In this document: positions 35,399-44,613 of the stretch, one piece after another
How the letters are laid out: every line of letters begins with the position of its first letter
Position numbering within the stretch: the stretch's first letter is position 1
DNA from: Desulfobacteraceae bacterium
GTDB taxonomy: Bacteria > Desulfobacterota > Desulfobacteria > Desulfobacterales > Desulfococcaceae
Length of the DNA: 64,000 nucleotides
Assembly (NCBI GenBank): GCA_011390755.1
Contig: JAABRU010000001.1
Span: 62,001-126,000, forward strand
Direction: 5' to 3'
Position numbers and translations under genes: made by a program
The notes under the pieces: generated by a model
Database searches by the model: none
What the model saw: the letters and a program-made list of their open reading frames with translations, nothing else
What the model was told of the DNA's origin: nothing

Positions 35399-35692
35399 AG
35401 GTGATTTCCTGAACAATGGTTCGGTAATTTTCTCTGATTTGCAGAGCATAAAATATAACTGTCTGAAATCATTAAATCTGAATATTTTCTTTGCGTTTTA
35501 CAACCTGCTGAAATTATTCAGTCCGAATTTTTTTTACCGAACTGTTGCTGAAAAAAAATGCAGCAAAGGAGTGCCGGACTGAAAGATTTCGGCGGGCCCG
35601 GCCGGGTCGTCCGGCAGTGTCTGACAGCCCGCGCACAGACTTTCCGTCTGTGAGTCCTTAAGAAGCGGTACATTCATATTTGGAAATCGCCT
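35399..35692 (+). repeat. MITE-like element, family P, copy P2, interrupted by C1
   Basis: Starts AGGTGATTTC, is broken at CTGAA by element C1, resumes at 35548 with CTGAAAAAAAATGCAGCAAA and GGAGTGCCGGACTGAAAG. It ends with GTACATTCATATTTGGAAAT-CGCCT, the inverse of the left end. Confidence 0.8.
35414..35547 (+). repeat. MITE-like element, family C, copy C1 (nested in P2)
   Basis: 134 bp with ends CAATGGTTCGGTAA and the inverse of TTACCGAACTGTTG. Flanked by a 5-bp direct duplication CTGAA (35409-35413 and 35548-35552), the hallmark of transposition. The second copy at 45566 is also exactly 134 bp. Confidence 0.88.
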
Positions 35693-35900
35693 ATGGCATG
35701 ACTCAATTAAAGAGATACAAAATCTCACCCGGTATCTCAGCAGGAATGCGGCTTAACGCCGTAAAATTTCTATCTGCCTAATTGGGTCAAACCATAATTG
35801 GATCAGTATATTTCACCAGACGTTACGCAGTTGAATTTTACCGGCTGAATTTACTATATGCGCCAAAAAGTCACAGTCAATAAAAACAGAGACTTATATT

Positions 35901-36003
35901 TGATGAACCCGTAAAAAGTCAGATTTCTGAAAATCGCTGTTAATAAAATCAGCAGATTAATGTGTATCAAAACCTGATTTTTTGACTTTTTACGAGATCA
36001 TCA
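35901..36003. repeat. MITE-like element, family N, copy N1
   Basis: 103 bp with ends TGATGAACCCGTAAAAAGTC and the inverse of GACTTTTTACGAGATCATCA. Copies N2 (44511, inverted), N3 (45522, interrupted) and N4 (45893, different interior). Confidence 0.85.
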
Positions 36004-36137
36004 TATTTCAATTGCGTAACTCCTGTCACTCTGTGGCATTCAAGAAAAGGCTTTGGGCTTGTCCAAATTTATAAAGTATTTAAATTCAGCATGTTGAAAA
36101 TATCAGATGCCCCAAAACCATTATATTGCGTACTATA

Positions 36138-36261
36138 GTGCTTAAGATAATTGTTTTGGGGCAGGCCGGGGTGAACGCAGTGAATCCCAACATACTGAAT
36201 CTGCCGGGGTTCGTTCCTTACCCCAACCTGCAGGAAGCCCCAAATCTTTTTTCTTAAACAC
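36138..36261 (+). repeat. MITE-like element, family D, copy D1
   Basis: 124 bp, ends GTGCTTAAGATAATTGTTTT and the inverse of AGATTTGGGGC-type right end TTCTTAAACAC. The inverted copy D2 (44980) is also 124 bp with about three-quarters identity. Confidence 0.8.
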
Positions 36262-36728
36262 TGTATATCAGTATCCGCCTTTCCGGTGCAATACTATTCT
36301 TTCTGTCAGATATGAAATATTTTCTTTTTGATGAAATATAATTTTTGTATTGATTTTTCGCATATATTATTGGAAGTATATAAACAGCAGAAAATAAAAT
36401 CCCGCATGTCGGCATTATCTGTAATATTTTGAAAATAAATCTGATTTTTTATAGCATTTTGCATGACAGAAAATTCAGACGGAATAAATGCGGGCAGTCA
36501 GAGTATATCCGGCAAAATACGGGTAAGGGAGGACTGCTGAATAACTTCGGCATTTGAAAATTCGCCTGTGTCCCGCGATTGCTGAAATGACTCCGGTGTC
36601 CGTTTATAAATGCACTGATTCAGAAACGGATTCCGAAGTTTTCAGGAGCATCCGCAAAAAGCACGGTTGGCAGAGTATTTCAGGGGAAGCGGGACACAGG
36701 TGAAAATTATGAACAAACGTTTTACAAT
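36262..36728. other. Gene-free stretch
   Basis: AT-rich sequence with no open frame that looks coding, no recognisable RNA gene and no paired repeat that I could find. Part of a 1.6-kb non-coding gap whose other half is elements P2, C1, N1, D1 and H. Confidence 0.5.
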
Positions 36729-36868
36729 CAGTAGATCGAAAAGTTTCCGGAGGAGTGCAAAAACTGTATTTTTGCATGTAACCGGGAGATGCGGCGATGC
36801 AAAAATACAGTTTCCGCACTCCGGGACAGCCGTAAAACCGTATCCGGGGGAAACTTTTCGATCTGCTG
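36729..36868. repeat. Element H, nested palindrome
   Basis: Outer arms CAGTAGATCGAAAAGTTTCC and the inverse GGAAACTTTTCGATCTGCTG. Inner arms GGAGTGCAAAAACTGTATTT and the inverse AAATACAGTTTCCGCACTCC. 140 bp in all, about 90 bp upstream of the TPR lipoprotein start. Confidence 0.75.
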
Positions 36869-36960
36869 ACAATGGATCGGGAATACAGAACGGGCAGATT
36901 ATTTCGTACTCATGCCCAAACAGGGACGGATTTTATTTTATTATAACGCGGAGGATAAAA

Positions 36961-39243
36961 ATGAGAAAACCAAAACAGACCATTTTCCTTTTTATATGTC
37001 TTACACTTGTCCTGTACGGCTGTTCTTCGGATGAAGAAAAAAAAGTATCCCATTTTGAAAGCGGGAAATCTTATTTTGAAAAAGGGAAATATAAAGAAGC
37101 GGAACTGGAGTTCCGGAATGCACTGAAAACAGACCCCAAATACAAAGATGTGTATCCGTATCTGGGAGAAACCTATCTGAAACTGGGGAAAGCCAGAGAG
37201 GCTTTCCGGGAATACACCCGCCTGGAAATACTTGCACCGGAGGATACGGAAGCCAAACGCAAACTGGCCACTTTCTATTTTCTCGGCAAAAATTTTGATG
37301 AGGCCGAAAAACGGATCGATGCGGTTTTGGAAAAAAAACCCAATGATACGGAGATGCTTTTTCTGCGGGGCGGTATTTTGGAACAGCAGGAAAAAACAGA
37401 GGAGGCCGTAGCCGTATTTGAAGAGATTATCCGCACAGATCCCGGACAGCAGAGGGCATATATGGCCCTTGCCCGCCTGCAGGCCCGGCAGAATCAGCCG
37501 GAGGCAGCCGAGGCCAACCTGAAAAAAGCCGCAGAACTGCTGCCCGGAGAGGTGAAGCCGCAACTGACGCTTTTCAGTTTTTATGTTTCCCAAAAACAGC
37601 ATGAAAAGGCAGAGGCTTTGATTCTTCAGATTGTGAAAGAGCATCCCAAAGATTCGGATTTGCAGGTGCTGCTGGGAAATTATTATTTCCGTATGCAGAA
37701 AAACGATATGGCAGAAAAAACCTATCTCAAAGCCATTGAAACAGAACCGGGGAATATGAAAGGATATATGGCCGCGGCTGAATTTTATAAAGCCATCGGG
37801 GACAAAGATAATGAAAGGGGCATGTATGAAAAGGCCCTGAAGGCACATCCGGATGACTTGAATATTATGGCTTCTCTTGCCGGATTCCACCTGGAAAACC
37901 GCCAGGCCGGGGAGGCCGAGAAATACATTTCGCAGATACTGAAAAAAAATGCCGGGCATTTCCGTGGCCGGATGCTGAAAGGGGAACTTCTTATCAGCAA
38001 AAAAGAGTTTGGACCGGCCGCCGAAATTTTCAGCCGACTGGTTTCAGAAGAACCTGCATCGGACAGGGCACATTATTACAAAGGGCTGGCAGATATGGGG
38101 AAGGGAGATAACCGGAGTGCAAAAACGGCTCTGCTCAAAGCTGTGGAATTACAGCCCCGCAATATGAAAGCCCGGCTGCTGCTGGCAGAAATTTACTTCC
38201 GTGAAAAAGATTTTGCGCAGGCCATGGAGGAAAGTGAAAAAGTGCTGCAGATGATGCCCGATAATTATCAGGCAAAACTGCTGTTGGGAAACTGCCATAT
38301 GTACCGGAAAGAAATGGAAAAAGCACAGCAGGCTTTTGAATCCCTGATTGCCATGGGGCCGAAAAATCCGGTTGCCTATTACCGGATGGGCCTGCTGCAG
38401 CGTATGCAGAAAAAATATGATGAGGCCATGAAAAATTTTGACAAAGCCCTGTCCCTGAATCCCCGGCTGATGGATGTCTTTACCCAGCAGATTCTTTTGC
38501 ATACAGCACAGAAGGATTTTGACAGGGCCCTTGCAGAATGTGCCGATCATCTGGAAACCGTATCGGATTCTCCCGTATCCCAGGCTGTGGTATATAATAT
38601 GCAGGGGGGACTGTATATGTCCATGGGAAAAAAGAAGGAAGCGGAAAAAGCTTTTCAGAACGCGCTGTCAAAAAATCCCGAATTCCTGCCCCCCTATTAT
38701 GCACTTGCCAGAATTTATCTGATGGATGACAAAGCGGATAAGGCGATTTCCCAGTATCAGATGCTTCTGGATAAAAATCCGGATCAGGCGGGTCCCCATA
38801 TGCTGATGGGAACCATATATGATATGCAGAAAAAAAGTGAACTTTCGGAAAAACATTACCGGAAGGCACTGGAAATCAAAACGGATTTTGCACCGGCTGC
38901 CAATAATCTGGCCTATCTGCTGGCGGAAAAGGGGGAAAATCTGAATGAGGCCCTGGGGCTGGCCCAGAAGGCCAGGGAGATGCGGCCCGATGATCCGGGT
39001 ATTATGGATACTCTGGGATGGGTGTATTATAAAAAAGGACTCTATTCCAGCGCGATCCGGGAATTTTCCGACAGCATTGCCAAAAGCGGGGACAACGCGC
39101 TTATTTACTACCATCTGGGACTGGCATATTATAAAAACGGGGAAAATTCCCGGGCGGTTGAACCCTTTGAAAAAGCCCTGGAACTGGATGAAAACTTTGA
39201 CGGGGCCGAAGAAGCCCGGCGTATTCTTACTGAAATCCGATAA
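36961..39243 (+). CDS. Large TPR lipoprotein (PrsT/XrtA-associated type)
   Basis: 760 aa. GCGGAGGAT upstream selects ATG 36961, which gives a lipoprotein signal (FICLTLVLYGC, Cys21). The rest is a continuous superhelix of about 20 TPR units (for example AELEFRNALKTDPKYKDVYP, AEKAFQNALSKNPEFLPPYY). Resembles the TPR lipoproteins found with exopolysaccharide export or PEP-CTERM systems, but no such genes are in the window. A protein-protein scaffold in the periplasm or outer membrane is likely. Confidence 0.85.
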   Translation: MRKPKQTIFLFICLTLVLYGCSSDEEKKVSHFESGKSYFEKGKYKEAELEFRNALKTDPKYKDVYPYLGETYLKLGKAREAFREYTRLEILAPEDTEAKRKLATFYFLGKNFDEAEKRIDAVLEKKPNDTEMLFLRGGILEQQEKTEEAVAVFEEIIRTDPGQQRAYMALARLQARQNQPEAAEANLKKAAELLPGEVKPQLTLFSFYVSQKQHEKAEALILQIVKEHPKDSDLQVLLGNYYFRMQKNDMAEKTYLKAIETEPGNMKGYMAAAEFYKAIGDKDNERGMYEKALKAHPDDLNIMASLAGFHLENRQAGEAEKYISQILKKNAGHFRGRMLKGELLISKKEFGPAAEIFSRLVSEEPASDRAHYYKGLADMGKGDNRSAKTALLKAVELQPRNMKARLLLAEIYFREKDFAQAMEESEKVLQMMPDNYQAKLLLGNCHMYRKEMEKAQQAFESLIAMGPKNPVAYYRMGLLQRMQKKYDEAMKNFDKALSLNPRLMDVFTQQILLHTAQKDFDRALAECADHLETVSDSPVSQAVVYNMQGGLYMSMGKKKEAEKAFQNALSKNPEFLPPYYALARIYLMDDKADKAISQYQMLLDKNPDQAGPHMLMGTIYDMQKKSELSEKHYRKALEIKTDFAPAANNLAYLLAEKGENLNEALGLAQKAREMRPDDPGIMDTLGWVYYKKGLYSSAIREFSDSIAKSGDNALIYYHLGLAYYKNGENSRAVEPFEKALELDENFDGAEEARRILTEIR

Positions 39244-39260
39244 AACCGGGGCTGTCTTTT

Positions 39261-40424
39261 ATGAAATTTCTTCCCTTCCGATCCCTGATTCCGGCTATAC
39301 TTCTGCCGCCGCTTCTCTATATATTTTCTGTGGAAATGATTCAGAAAATATATATAGACGGCTATCTTGAAGAAAAATATCTGACCCGGATTGAAGAGAT
39401 TGCCATCGGCAACCCCCAGTCCCTGTTCAGCGGTACTGCCCGGCTCAAAGACAGGATACGGGAAAATATCCGCGATTATCTGAGTGATCATCCGGCAGTG
39501 TGGCTGGGCCTCCGGCTCAGAATTGCCGTACTCACCAAAAAAGGAAGTGTTTTATACCCCCCCCTTATTGAAACCGATGATGATTTTCTGGCCCGTCATG
39601 CAGATTATATGCAGATTGCCGCCGAGAATCTGAGACTGATGGAAGAAGGACTGCTTTTCAAAGGCGACCTGATTATAGAGTATAATTCTCTGATCTCGGT
39701 TCTGCTGCTTCTTCTTTATATCACCCTGTCTTTATGTTTTCTGTCATATTTTTACCGCAAAGGAAGCCGGAAGGCTCTTTTGGAGGCCGAGGAAAAAAAT
39801 ACAGAAATTCAGCGACTTTCCGAACAGGAAAAACAGCACAGCGACCGCCTGCGGCAATTGGGGGAAGAAAGATCACGTCTGCGCGATGAATTTGCCCGCA
39901 TCCGGGATACCCTGGAAGAAGAAAAAGCAAAGGCCCTGCGCAATGAAGATGAGCTGGTGCGGGAGATTATCGCACTGGAAGAAAAACTGCAGAAAAATCT
40001 GGCACATCAGGAGGAACAGCAGGCCGAGATAGACATCCTGCGGGAGCAGCTGGAATTGCTGGATAAAGAAAAAGAAAAAGGCGGTCCGCCCCGCAAAGAA
40101 GTGAATCTTGTACAGAAGCGTTTTAAAACATTGTATAAAAATGTTTCATTCAGCAAAAAGGCGGTACAGGGTTTTGCTTCTCTGGAAGATGATCTGAAAA
40201 TCAAATGTGAAGAACTCGTCCACCTTTTAAATAACAATCCGGATCTGGTGACCATCAAACGGAAGGTATTCGGTAAAAAAGGAAGGCAGACCGTGCTGGA
40301 AGTGGTTTTTGCCTATAAAGGGCGGCTTTATTTCCGTAAAAACAAAGAGGGACGCATTGAAATACTGACAGTCGGAACCAAAAACAGCCAGGGGAAGGAT
40401 TTGGAATATCTGAACAGTCTCTGA
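39261..40424 (+). CDS. Membrane coiled-coil protein with RelE-like C-terminal domain
   Basis: 387 aa. TM about 10-30, extracytoplasmic loop about 35-130, TM about 134-158, long coiled coil about 165-275, and a C-terminal domain about 285-387. The last domain (KRFKTLYKNVSFSKKAVQGF...IKRKVFGKKGRQTVLEVVF...RLYFRKNK...ILTVGTKNSQGKDLEYL) has the strand order and GTKxxQxKD ending seen in RelE/HigB-fold proteins. This is inference from pattern only. 17 bp after the TPR gene, same strand, so probably one operon. Confidence 0.6.
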   Translation: MKFLPFRSLIPAILLPPLLYIFSVEMIQKIYIDGYLEEKYLTRIEEIAIGNPQSLFSGTARLKDRIRENIRDYLSDHPAVWLGLRLRIAVLTKKGSVLYPPLIETDDDFLARHADYMQIAAENLRLMEEGLLFKGDLIIEYNSLISVLLLLLYITLSLCFLSYFYRKGSRKALLEAEEKNTEIQRLSEQEKQHSDRLRQLGEERSRLRDEFARIRDTLEEEKAKALRNEDELVREIIALEEKLQKNLAHQEEQQAEIDILREQLELLDKEKEKGGPPRKEVNLVQKRFKTLYKNVSFSKKAVQGFASLEDDLKIKCEELVHLLNNNPDLVTIKRKVFGKKGRQTVLEVVFAYKGRLYFRKNKEGRIEILTVGTKNSQGKDLEYLNSL

Positions 40425-40432
40425 CCTGCATA

Positions 40433-40574
40433 AGTGGTCTGACAAATAAATTTTTTACCCTCTTAAAAAATCCGGACAGGGGAGTCCAAACTGAAAGTTT
40501 GGCAGTCTGCCAAACTTTCAGTTTGGACTCCTCCGCAGCTTTTCTGAGTGTGCAGAAATATATTTCAGTCCGCT
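40433..40574. repeat. MITE-like element, family B, copy B1, with near-perfect palindrome
   Basis: 142 bp. Ends AGTGGTCTGACAAATAAATT and the inverse of AATATATTTCAGTCCGCT. Centre is a palindrome with 25-bp perfect arms (40481-40505 and 40507-40531) and a single-base spacer. Lies between two convergent stop codons and could act as a bidirectional terminator. Confidence 0.85.
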
Positions 40575-40932
40575 AAAAAGAACGCCGCAGCCGTAACTGG
40601 GTGTCCCGCAGTCCGTCTTTGATGCCCTGCTGTGTTTCCGGCCGGCTGTTGCATTTTTTCGGAATCTGCACATCTTTTTGCGGATCGCAGCTGCCGTCTG
40701 CCGTATTTTTTGCTGTGCAGACCCCCCATTGATATCCGATTTGATAACAGGGGCCTTTTCCGGTGGCGGGAATCATTCCCGAAGGCTTTTTCCCGGGCGG
40801 CTGTGCATTATTTTCGCGGGATTTTTGCCCGGGTGTGCCGCGGATGGGATTTTGGGGGGAAAGATTTGTATCCGTACTGCTGCATGCAGCAAAAAATGCG
40901 GTGAGCAGAAAAAACAGGCAGATTTTCTTCAT
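40573..40932 (-). CDS. Small lipoprotein
   Basis: 119 aa with a lipobox (LLTAFFAACSS, Cys17), then a Pro/Lys/Asn-rich linker and a region with three or four cysteines (GPCYQIGYQWGVCTA, DGSCDPQKD, KKCNSRP). No family recognised. The stop codon lies at the edge of element B1. Upstream gene on the same strand is the zinc-ribbon TPR protein, 23 bp away. Confidence 0.75.
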   Translation of the reverse strand: MKKICLFFLLTAFFAACSSTDTNLSPQNPIRGTPGQKSRENNAQPPGKKPSGMIPATGKGPCYQIGYQWGVCTAKNTADGSCDPQKDVQIPKKCNSRPETQQGIKDGLRDTQLRLRRSF

Positions 40933-40955
40933 TTTTTTTCCTTTCCGGATTATAT

Positions 40956-41903
40956 TTACCTGGCATGGGATGCTTCGGCTTTCATCATCAGCAGATCCTT
41001 GGCCTTTTCATGGCCCAGCCGGGAAGCCTCTTCCAGATCGGCTTTGGCCATTTTGTATTTTCCCATCTTGTTATATACGATGGCCCGGTTGAAATAGGCC
41101 TCTTTATCATCCGGTTTTTCCGTAATGGCAGAACCGAATTCCCGGATGGCTTCTGCATATCGTCCCGTTTTATAAAATTTTCTGCCTCTTTCAATGGGAT
41201 TCAGGGAAATCACCTTTCCGGTTTTTGCGCGGATTTCATAACCGCAGTGCCTGCAGATCTTTGCCTGGGGCATAATCTTTTCCGCGCAGCGGGGGCAGCG
41301 TTTCATTCTCTCGGAAATATCCTGTTCAATTTTTTCCCGGATTTTCTTTTCCACTGTCACAGTGTATTTTTTCATAATCCGTTCCAGAAACAGGGCAAAG
41401 GGATTTTCATCAATGCGGTATATCTGGATCTGGTGGACAATTTCTTCTTCCACGATTTTTTTATTTTCTTTAATATCCGGAAGAATCAGGGAAAAATCCG
41501 CCAGCAGTTCGATAATCTGCCCGTATTTGTCCAGCTGCAGATTTTCTATGGCCGCGGAGCTGCCGATTTCATTTTTAATATTTTCGATTTTAAAATAATC
41601 CAGTGCATTCTTGATCAGGGTCTGGGTTCCGTCCCGGATGGTTTTTTCCAAAGTGGCCGTATCATGCTCTTTTTTCAGATGACTGATTCTGCGGTCGCTT
41701 TCCTCTTTTGTTTTCATCACCTTCAGCTGAAACTGCTCTTCCAGTTTTTTTTTGGTAACCATAAAAGTCACCAGCAGGGTGAAAACCGAAGCCAGAATGA
41801 CCGTCAGCAGGGAAATGGCCGGATTCGGAATCAGAAAGGGCAAAATCGCAGACATACTTACACCGAATGCACCCAGTGCAATCAGTCCGATATATGTATT
41901 CAT
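40956..41903 (-). CDS. Membrane protein with zinc ribbon and TPR repeats
   Basis: About 315 aa from the start I prefer (ATG 41903, with GGGGAT 8 nt upstream); ATG 41918 is an alternative, and the frame is open further up without a ribosome site. Two N-terminal TM helices (YIGLIALGAFGVS..., ISLLTVILASVFTLLVTF), a coiled-coil middle, a zinc ribbon CPRCAEKIMPQAKICRHCG, then one or two TPR units (GRKFYKTGRYAEAIREFGSA). Function unknown. Zinc ribbon plus TPR points to a scaffold at the inner membrane. Confidence 0.75.
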   Translation of the reverse strand: MNTYIGLIALGAFGVSMSAILPFLIPNPAISLLTVILASVFTLLVTFMVTKKKLEEQFQLKVMKTKEESDRRISHLKKEHDTATLEKTIRDGTQTLIKNALDYFKIENIKNEIGSSAAIENLQLDKYGQIIELLADFSLILPDIKENKKIVEEEIVHQIQIYRIDENPFALFLERIMKKYTVTVEKKIREKIEQDISERMKRCPRCAEKIMPQAKICRHCGYEIRAKTGKVISLNPIERGRKFYKTGRYAEAIREFGSAITEKPDDKEAYFNRAIVYNKMGKYKMAKADLEEASRLGHEKAKDLLMMKAEASHAR

Positions 41904-42238
41904 ATTTCCAATCCCCATGTACAACAGTTTTTTCGGAAATTCGTTTTCACTCCGCATCCTTCGGAAAACCACGTCTTCCGGATAGTCCTTCCGGCTGCGT
42001 TTCCCGCTGCCCCTTTTCCGGCAGCTGCAGCCTTCTTCTGTGAAACGGAATTTCTGAAAATTCTGTATGTTAAAAGTGAAATAAGATGAACTCCTGAAAA
42101 ATCCGGATTTCAAATTTTCCGTCCTTCCGGCCAAAGCCGGACGGACGGTTTTTTTTGACTGTTCAGCGGCTCATCCGGTAATATACGGCAATATATTCCC
42201 GAAACCTGCAAATCTATATATACTTTCTTATAAAAAGT

Positions 42239-43177
42239 TCATTCTTGCAAGAATTTTTTTATATCCGGGGATAAGTTTTTCAAATTTTCCGCTTTGACCC
42301 ATATCATTTCCGGATCTGCACGGAACCAGGTGAACTGCCGTTTTGCATATCGCCGGGTATCCCGTTTCATTGTGCGGACGGCTTCTGTATAATCCATAAG
42401 TCCCCGGATATATTCATTCATATGACGATAGCCGATGGACTGCATGGATTTTAATTCATGGGAATATCCTTTTTCCGTCAGTTCCCGGACCTCATCTTCC
42501 AGTCCGGCATCCAGCATGGCATCCACCCGCCGGTTGATGCGTTCATAAAGGATTTCCCGCTCACTGTGCAGTGCAATTTTGAAGGTGCGGTATTTTTTTT
42601 CCGCAAACAGATGCTTTTTCTGATATTCCCGGATGCTTTTTCCCGTGCTTTCATAAATTTCCAGGGCCCGGATAATGCGGTAGCTGTCATTGGGATGGAT
42701 TTTCCGGGCACTTTCCGGATCACAGTTCAGAAGGCGCCGGTGGAGAAATGGGCTGCCGGATTCTTCTGCAATGCGCCGGAGTTCCTCCCGCAGGGCAGGA
42801 GGGGAGGGGGGGGCCTGAAATATGCCGTGCAGAAGGGTTTTGAGATACAGACCGGTTCCGCCCACCACAAAGGGGGGGATGCCCCGGTGATGCAGTTCCG
42901 AGATGATCCCGCGGGCTTCTTCGGCATAGCGGGCCGCATCAAATTCCTCATCCGGTGCAGCAATATCAATCATATGATGCTTTACAGCCGCTTTTTCTTC
43001 TGCCGTGGGTTTGGCGGTACCGATATCCATATACTGATAAATCTGCATGGAATCCGCGCTGACAATTTCCCCCTGAAATTTTTGCGCCAGTCCGATGGCA
43101 GCGCCGGTTTTTCCGATGGCCGTCGGGCCGCAGATAACAATGATTTTCCCTTTACTGTCCGCTTCTGTGTTTTTCAA
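42239..43177 (-). CDS. miaA: tRNA dimethylallyltransferase
   Basis: 312 aa. P-loop ICGPTAIGKTG, ADSMQIYQYMDIGTAKP, and VGGTGLYLKTLLHG. The C-terminal part ends RRYAKRQFTWFRAD, the tRNA-binding region. Adds dimethylallyl to A37 of UNN-reading tRNAs. Start is TTG 43177, four bases after the fabH-like stop codon, so the two genes are coupled. Confidence 0.95.
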   Translation of the reverse strand: MKNTEADSKGKIIVICGPTAIGKTGAAIGLAQKFQGEIVSADSMQIYQYMDIGTAKPTAEEKAAVKHHMIDIAAPDEEFDAARYAEEARGIISELHHRGIPPFVVGGTGLYLKTLLHGIFQAPPSPPALREELRRIAEESGSPFLHRRLLNCDPESARKIHPNDSYRIIRALEIYESTGKSIREYQKKHLFAEKKYRTFKIALHSEREILYERINRRVDAMLDAGLEDEVRELTEKGYSHELKSMQSIGYRHMNEYIRGLMDYTEAVRTMKRDTRRYAKRQFTWFRADPEMIWVKAENLKNLSPDIKKFLQE

Positions 43178-43180
43178 ATT

Positions 43181-44200
43181 TCAGTACCGTACAATCGCGG
43201 CCCCCCAGGTAAATCCGGAGCCGAAGGCAGGCATGAGCAGCAGATCGCCCCGCCGGATGACTCCTTTGTCCACATATTCGGTCAGAACAAGGGGAATTGT
43301 GGCCGCTGTGGTATTGGCATAGCGCTGCAGATTATACAGCACCTTGTCCTTGGCAATGCCCAGATGATCCGTTACCGAATTGTTGATACGGAAATTGGCC
43401 TGATGGGGCACCACCCAGTCAATATCCTCCACGCGCAGACCCAGTTTTTTCAAAACCGATTTGCTGACTTCCGTCATCCGGCGCACGGCATTGGAAAAAA
43501 GATTTTTGGAAGAGGGCATTGCCGGGTATAAATCCGCATTCTGCTCAAAATCCAAAGGATCATAATCAATCACCGGGCGTTTACCGATGTCGTGCAGTTT
43601 CATATGAATACCGTTCAATGCCCCGGAACCGTCTGCATGAATCTCTGTCATCAGGATTTGGGAATTCTCATCTTTTGCCGGGGAAACCACCACAGCCGCG
43701 GCCCCGTCTCCGAAAAGCACGGTCACTGCCCTGCCCCGTTTACTGAAATCCAGGGCATTGGAATGGATTTCCGCACCGATGAGCAGCACATTCTGATACA
43801 TGCCCGTTTCCACAAAAGCCTGGGCCATCTGAAGACCATAAACAAAACCGCTGCACTGCTGGCGGATATCATAACAGGGTATCAGACCGGCCGACCATCC
43901 CAGTTTGTCCTGCACAATTACCCCGGCTCCCGGGAAAAAATAATCCGGGCTCAGGGTGGCCAGTATCATGCAGTCAATTTCCTCTGCCTGCACATCCCCC
44001 CTGGACAGCAGGTTTTCCACTGCCCGCGCGGCCAGATCCGATGTCCTTTGGCCCGGTTTGGCATATCGGCGTTCTTCAATTCCCGAACGCTGGCGGATCC
44101 ATTCATCACTGGTTTCCACTTCCGGCGGAAGGTCTTCATTTTTTACAATGACTTCCGGAACATACATCCCCAGACTTCGGATATGGGCTTTCATTTTCAT
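43181..44200 (-). CDS. fabH: 3-oxoacyl-ACP synthase III family (FabH-like)
   Basis: 339 aa from ATG 44200 (AGGTGA 8 nt upstream). Thiolase-fold enzyme with catalytic Cys in DIRQQCSGFVYG, His in VVPHQANFRI and Asn in QRYANTTAAT. Condenses an acyl-CoA with malonyl-ACP. The insert with a longer AGFxxG-distal loop (MHKLHDIGKRP region) is typical of the subgroup seen in delta-proteobacteria. It could serve a secondary pathway instead of general initiation, as no other fab gene is adjacent. Confidence 0.9.
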   Translation of the reverse strand: MKMKAHIRSLGMYVPEVIVKNEDLPPEVETSDEWIRQRSGIEERRYAKPGQRTSDLAARAVENLLSRGDVQAEEIDCMILATLSPDYFFPGAGVIVQDKLGWSAGLIPCYDIRQQCSGFVYGLQMAQAFVETGMYQNVLLIGAEIHSNALDFSKRGRAVTVLFGDGAAAVVVSPAKDENSQILMTEIHADGSGALNGIHMKLHDIGKRPVIDYDPLDFEQNADLYPAMPSSKNLFSNAVRRMTEVSKSVLKKLGLRVEDIDWVVPHQANFRINNSVTDHLGIAKDKVLYNLQRYANTTAATIPLVLTEYVDKGVIRRGDLLLMPAFGSGFTWGAAIVRY

Positions 44201-44510
44201 ATGATATTTCACCTGTTTATCTGTATAAATTAATGGAGACGGTTCTGCTGGGAACCGTTAGTGATGCTCCCCGCAAAGGGGAAAAAAACGTCACTCGGGC
44301 GGAATCCGGAACTTCCTGAAATCAGGGGATTCATTCTTTTTGCCGGAATGACGCAGAATCCGTGTACTTTTCGGAGAGCATCATTATTATTTATCATTAT
44401 AGTATTCCAATTTAGGTTTTCCCGGGCACGAAATTTGCTTCAACTGTCAACCGCAACCGTCCGGCGGACAGATTATAAGATACTGTGCCCGCTTTTGGAA
44501 AAACCAAAAT
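44201..44510. other. Gene-free stretch upstream of fabH-like gene
   Basis: No coding-like frame. Contains the presumable promoter region of the fabH-miaA pair, which I could not define. The 44614-44979 stretch beyond element N2 is likewise empty except for a short palindrome TTCACCCGCCGGGTGAA at 44744. Confidence 0.5.
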
Positions 44511-44613
44511 TGATGATCTCGTAAAAAGTCAAAAAATCAGGTTTTGATACAGATTAATCTTCTGATTTTATTAACAGCGATTTTCAGAAATCTGACTTTT
44601 TACGGGTTCATCA
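44511..44613. repeat. MITE-like element, family N, copy N2 (inverted)
   Basis: 103 bp, the same length as N1 and nearly its reverse complement from end to end (TGATGATCTCGTAAAAAGTC ... GACTTTTTACGGGTTCATCA). Confidence 0.85.

Noticed and set aside
40965-42089. 374-codon plus-strand frame opposite the zinc-ribbon TPR gene
   Set aside because: The minus strand has TM helices, a zinc ribbon and TPR units; the plus-strand frame is Phe/His-rich noise.
42120-42160. Terminator for miaA
   Set aside because: CCGTCC..GGCC..GGACGG hairpin has its T-run on the plus-strand side, the wrong side for the minus-strand gene, and no plus-strand gene ends there.
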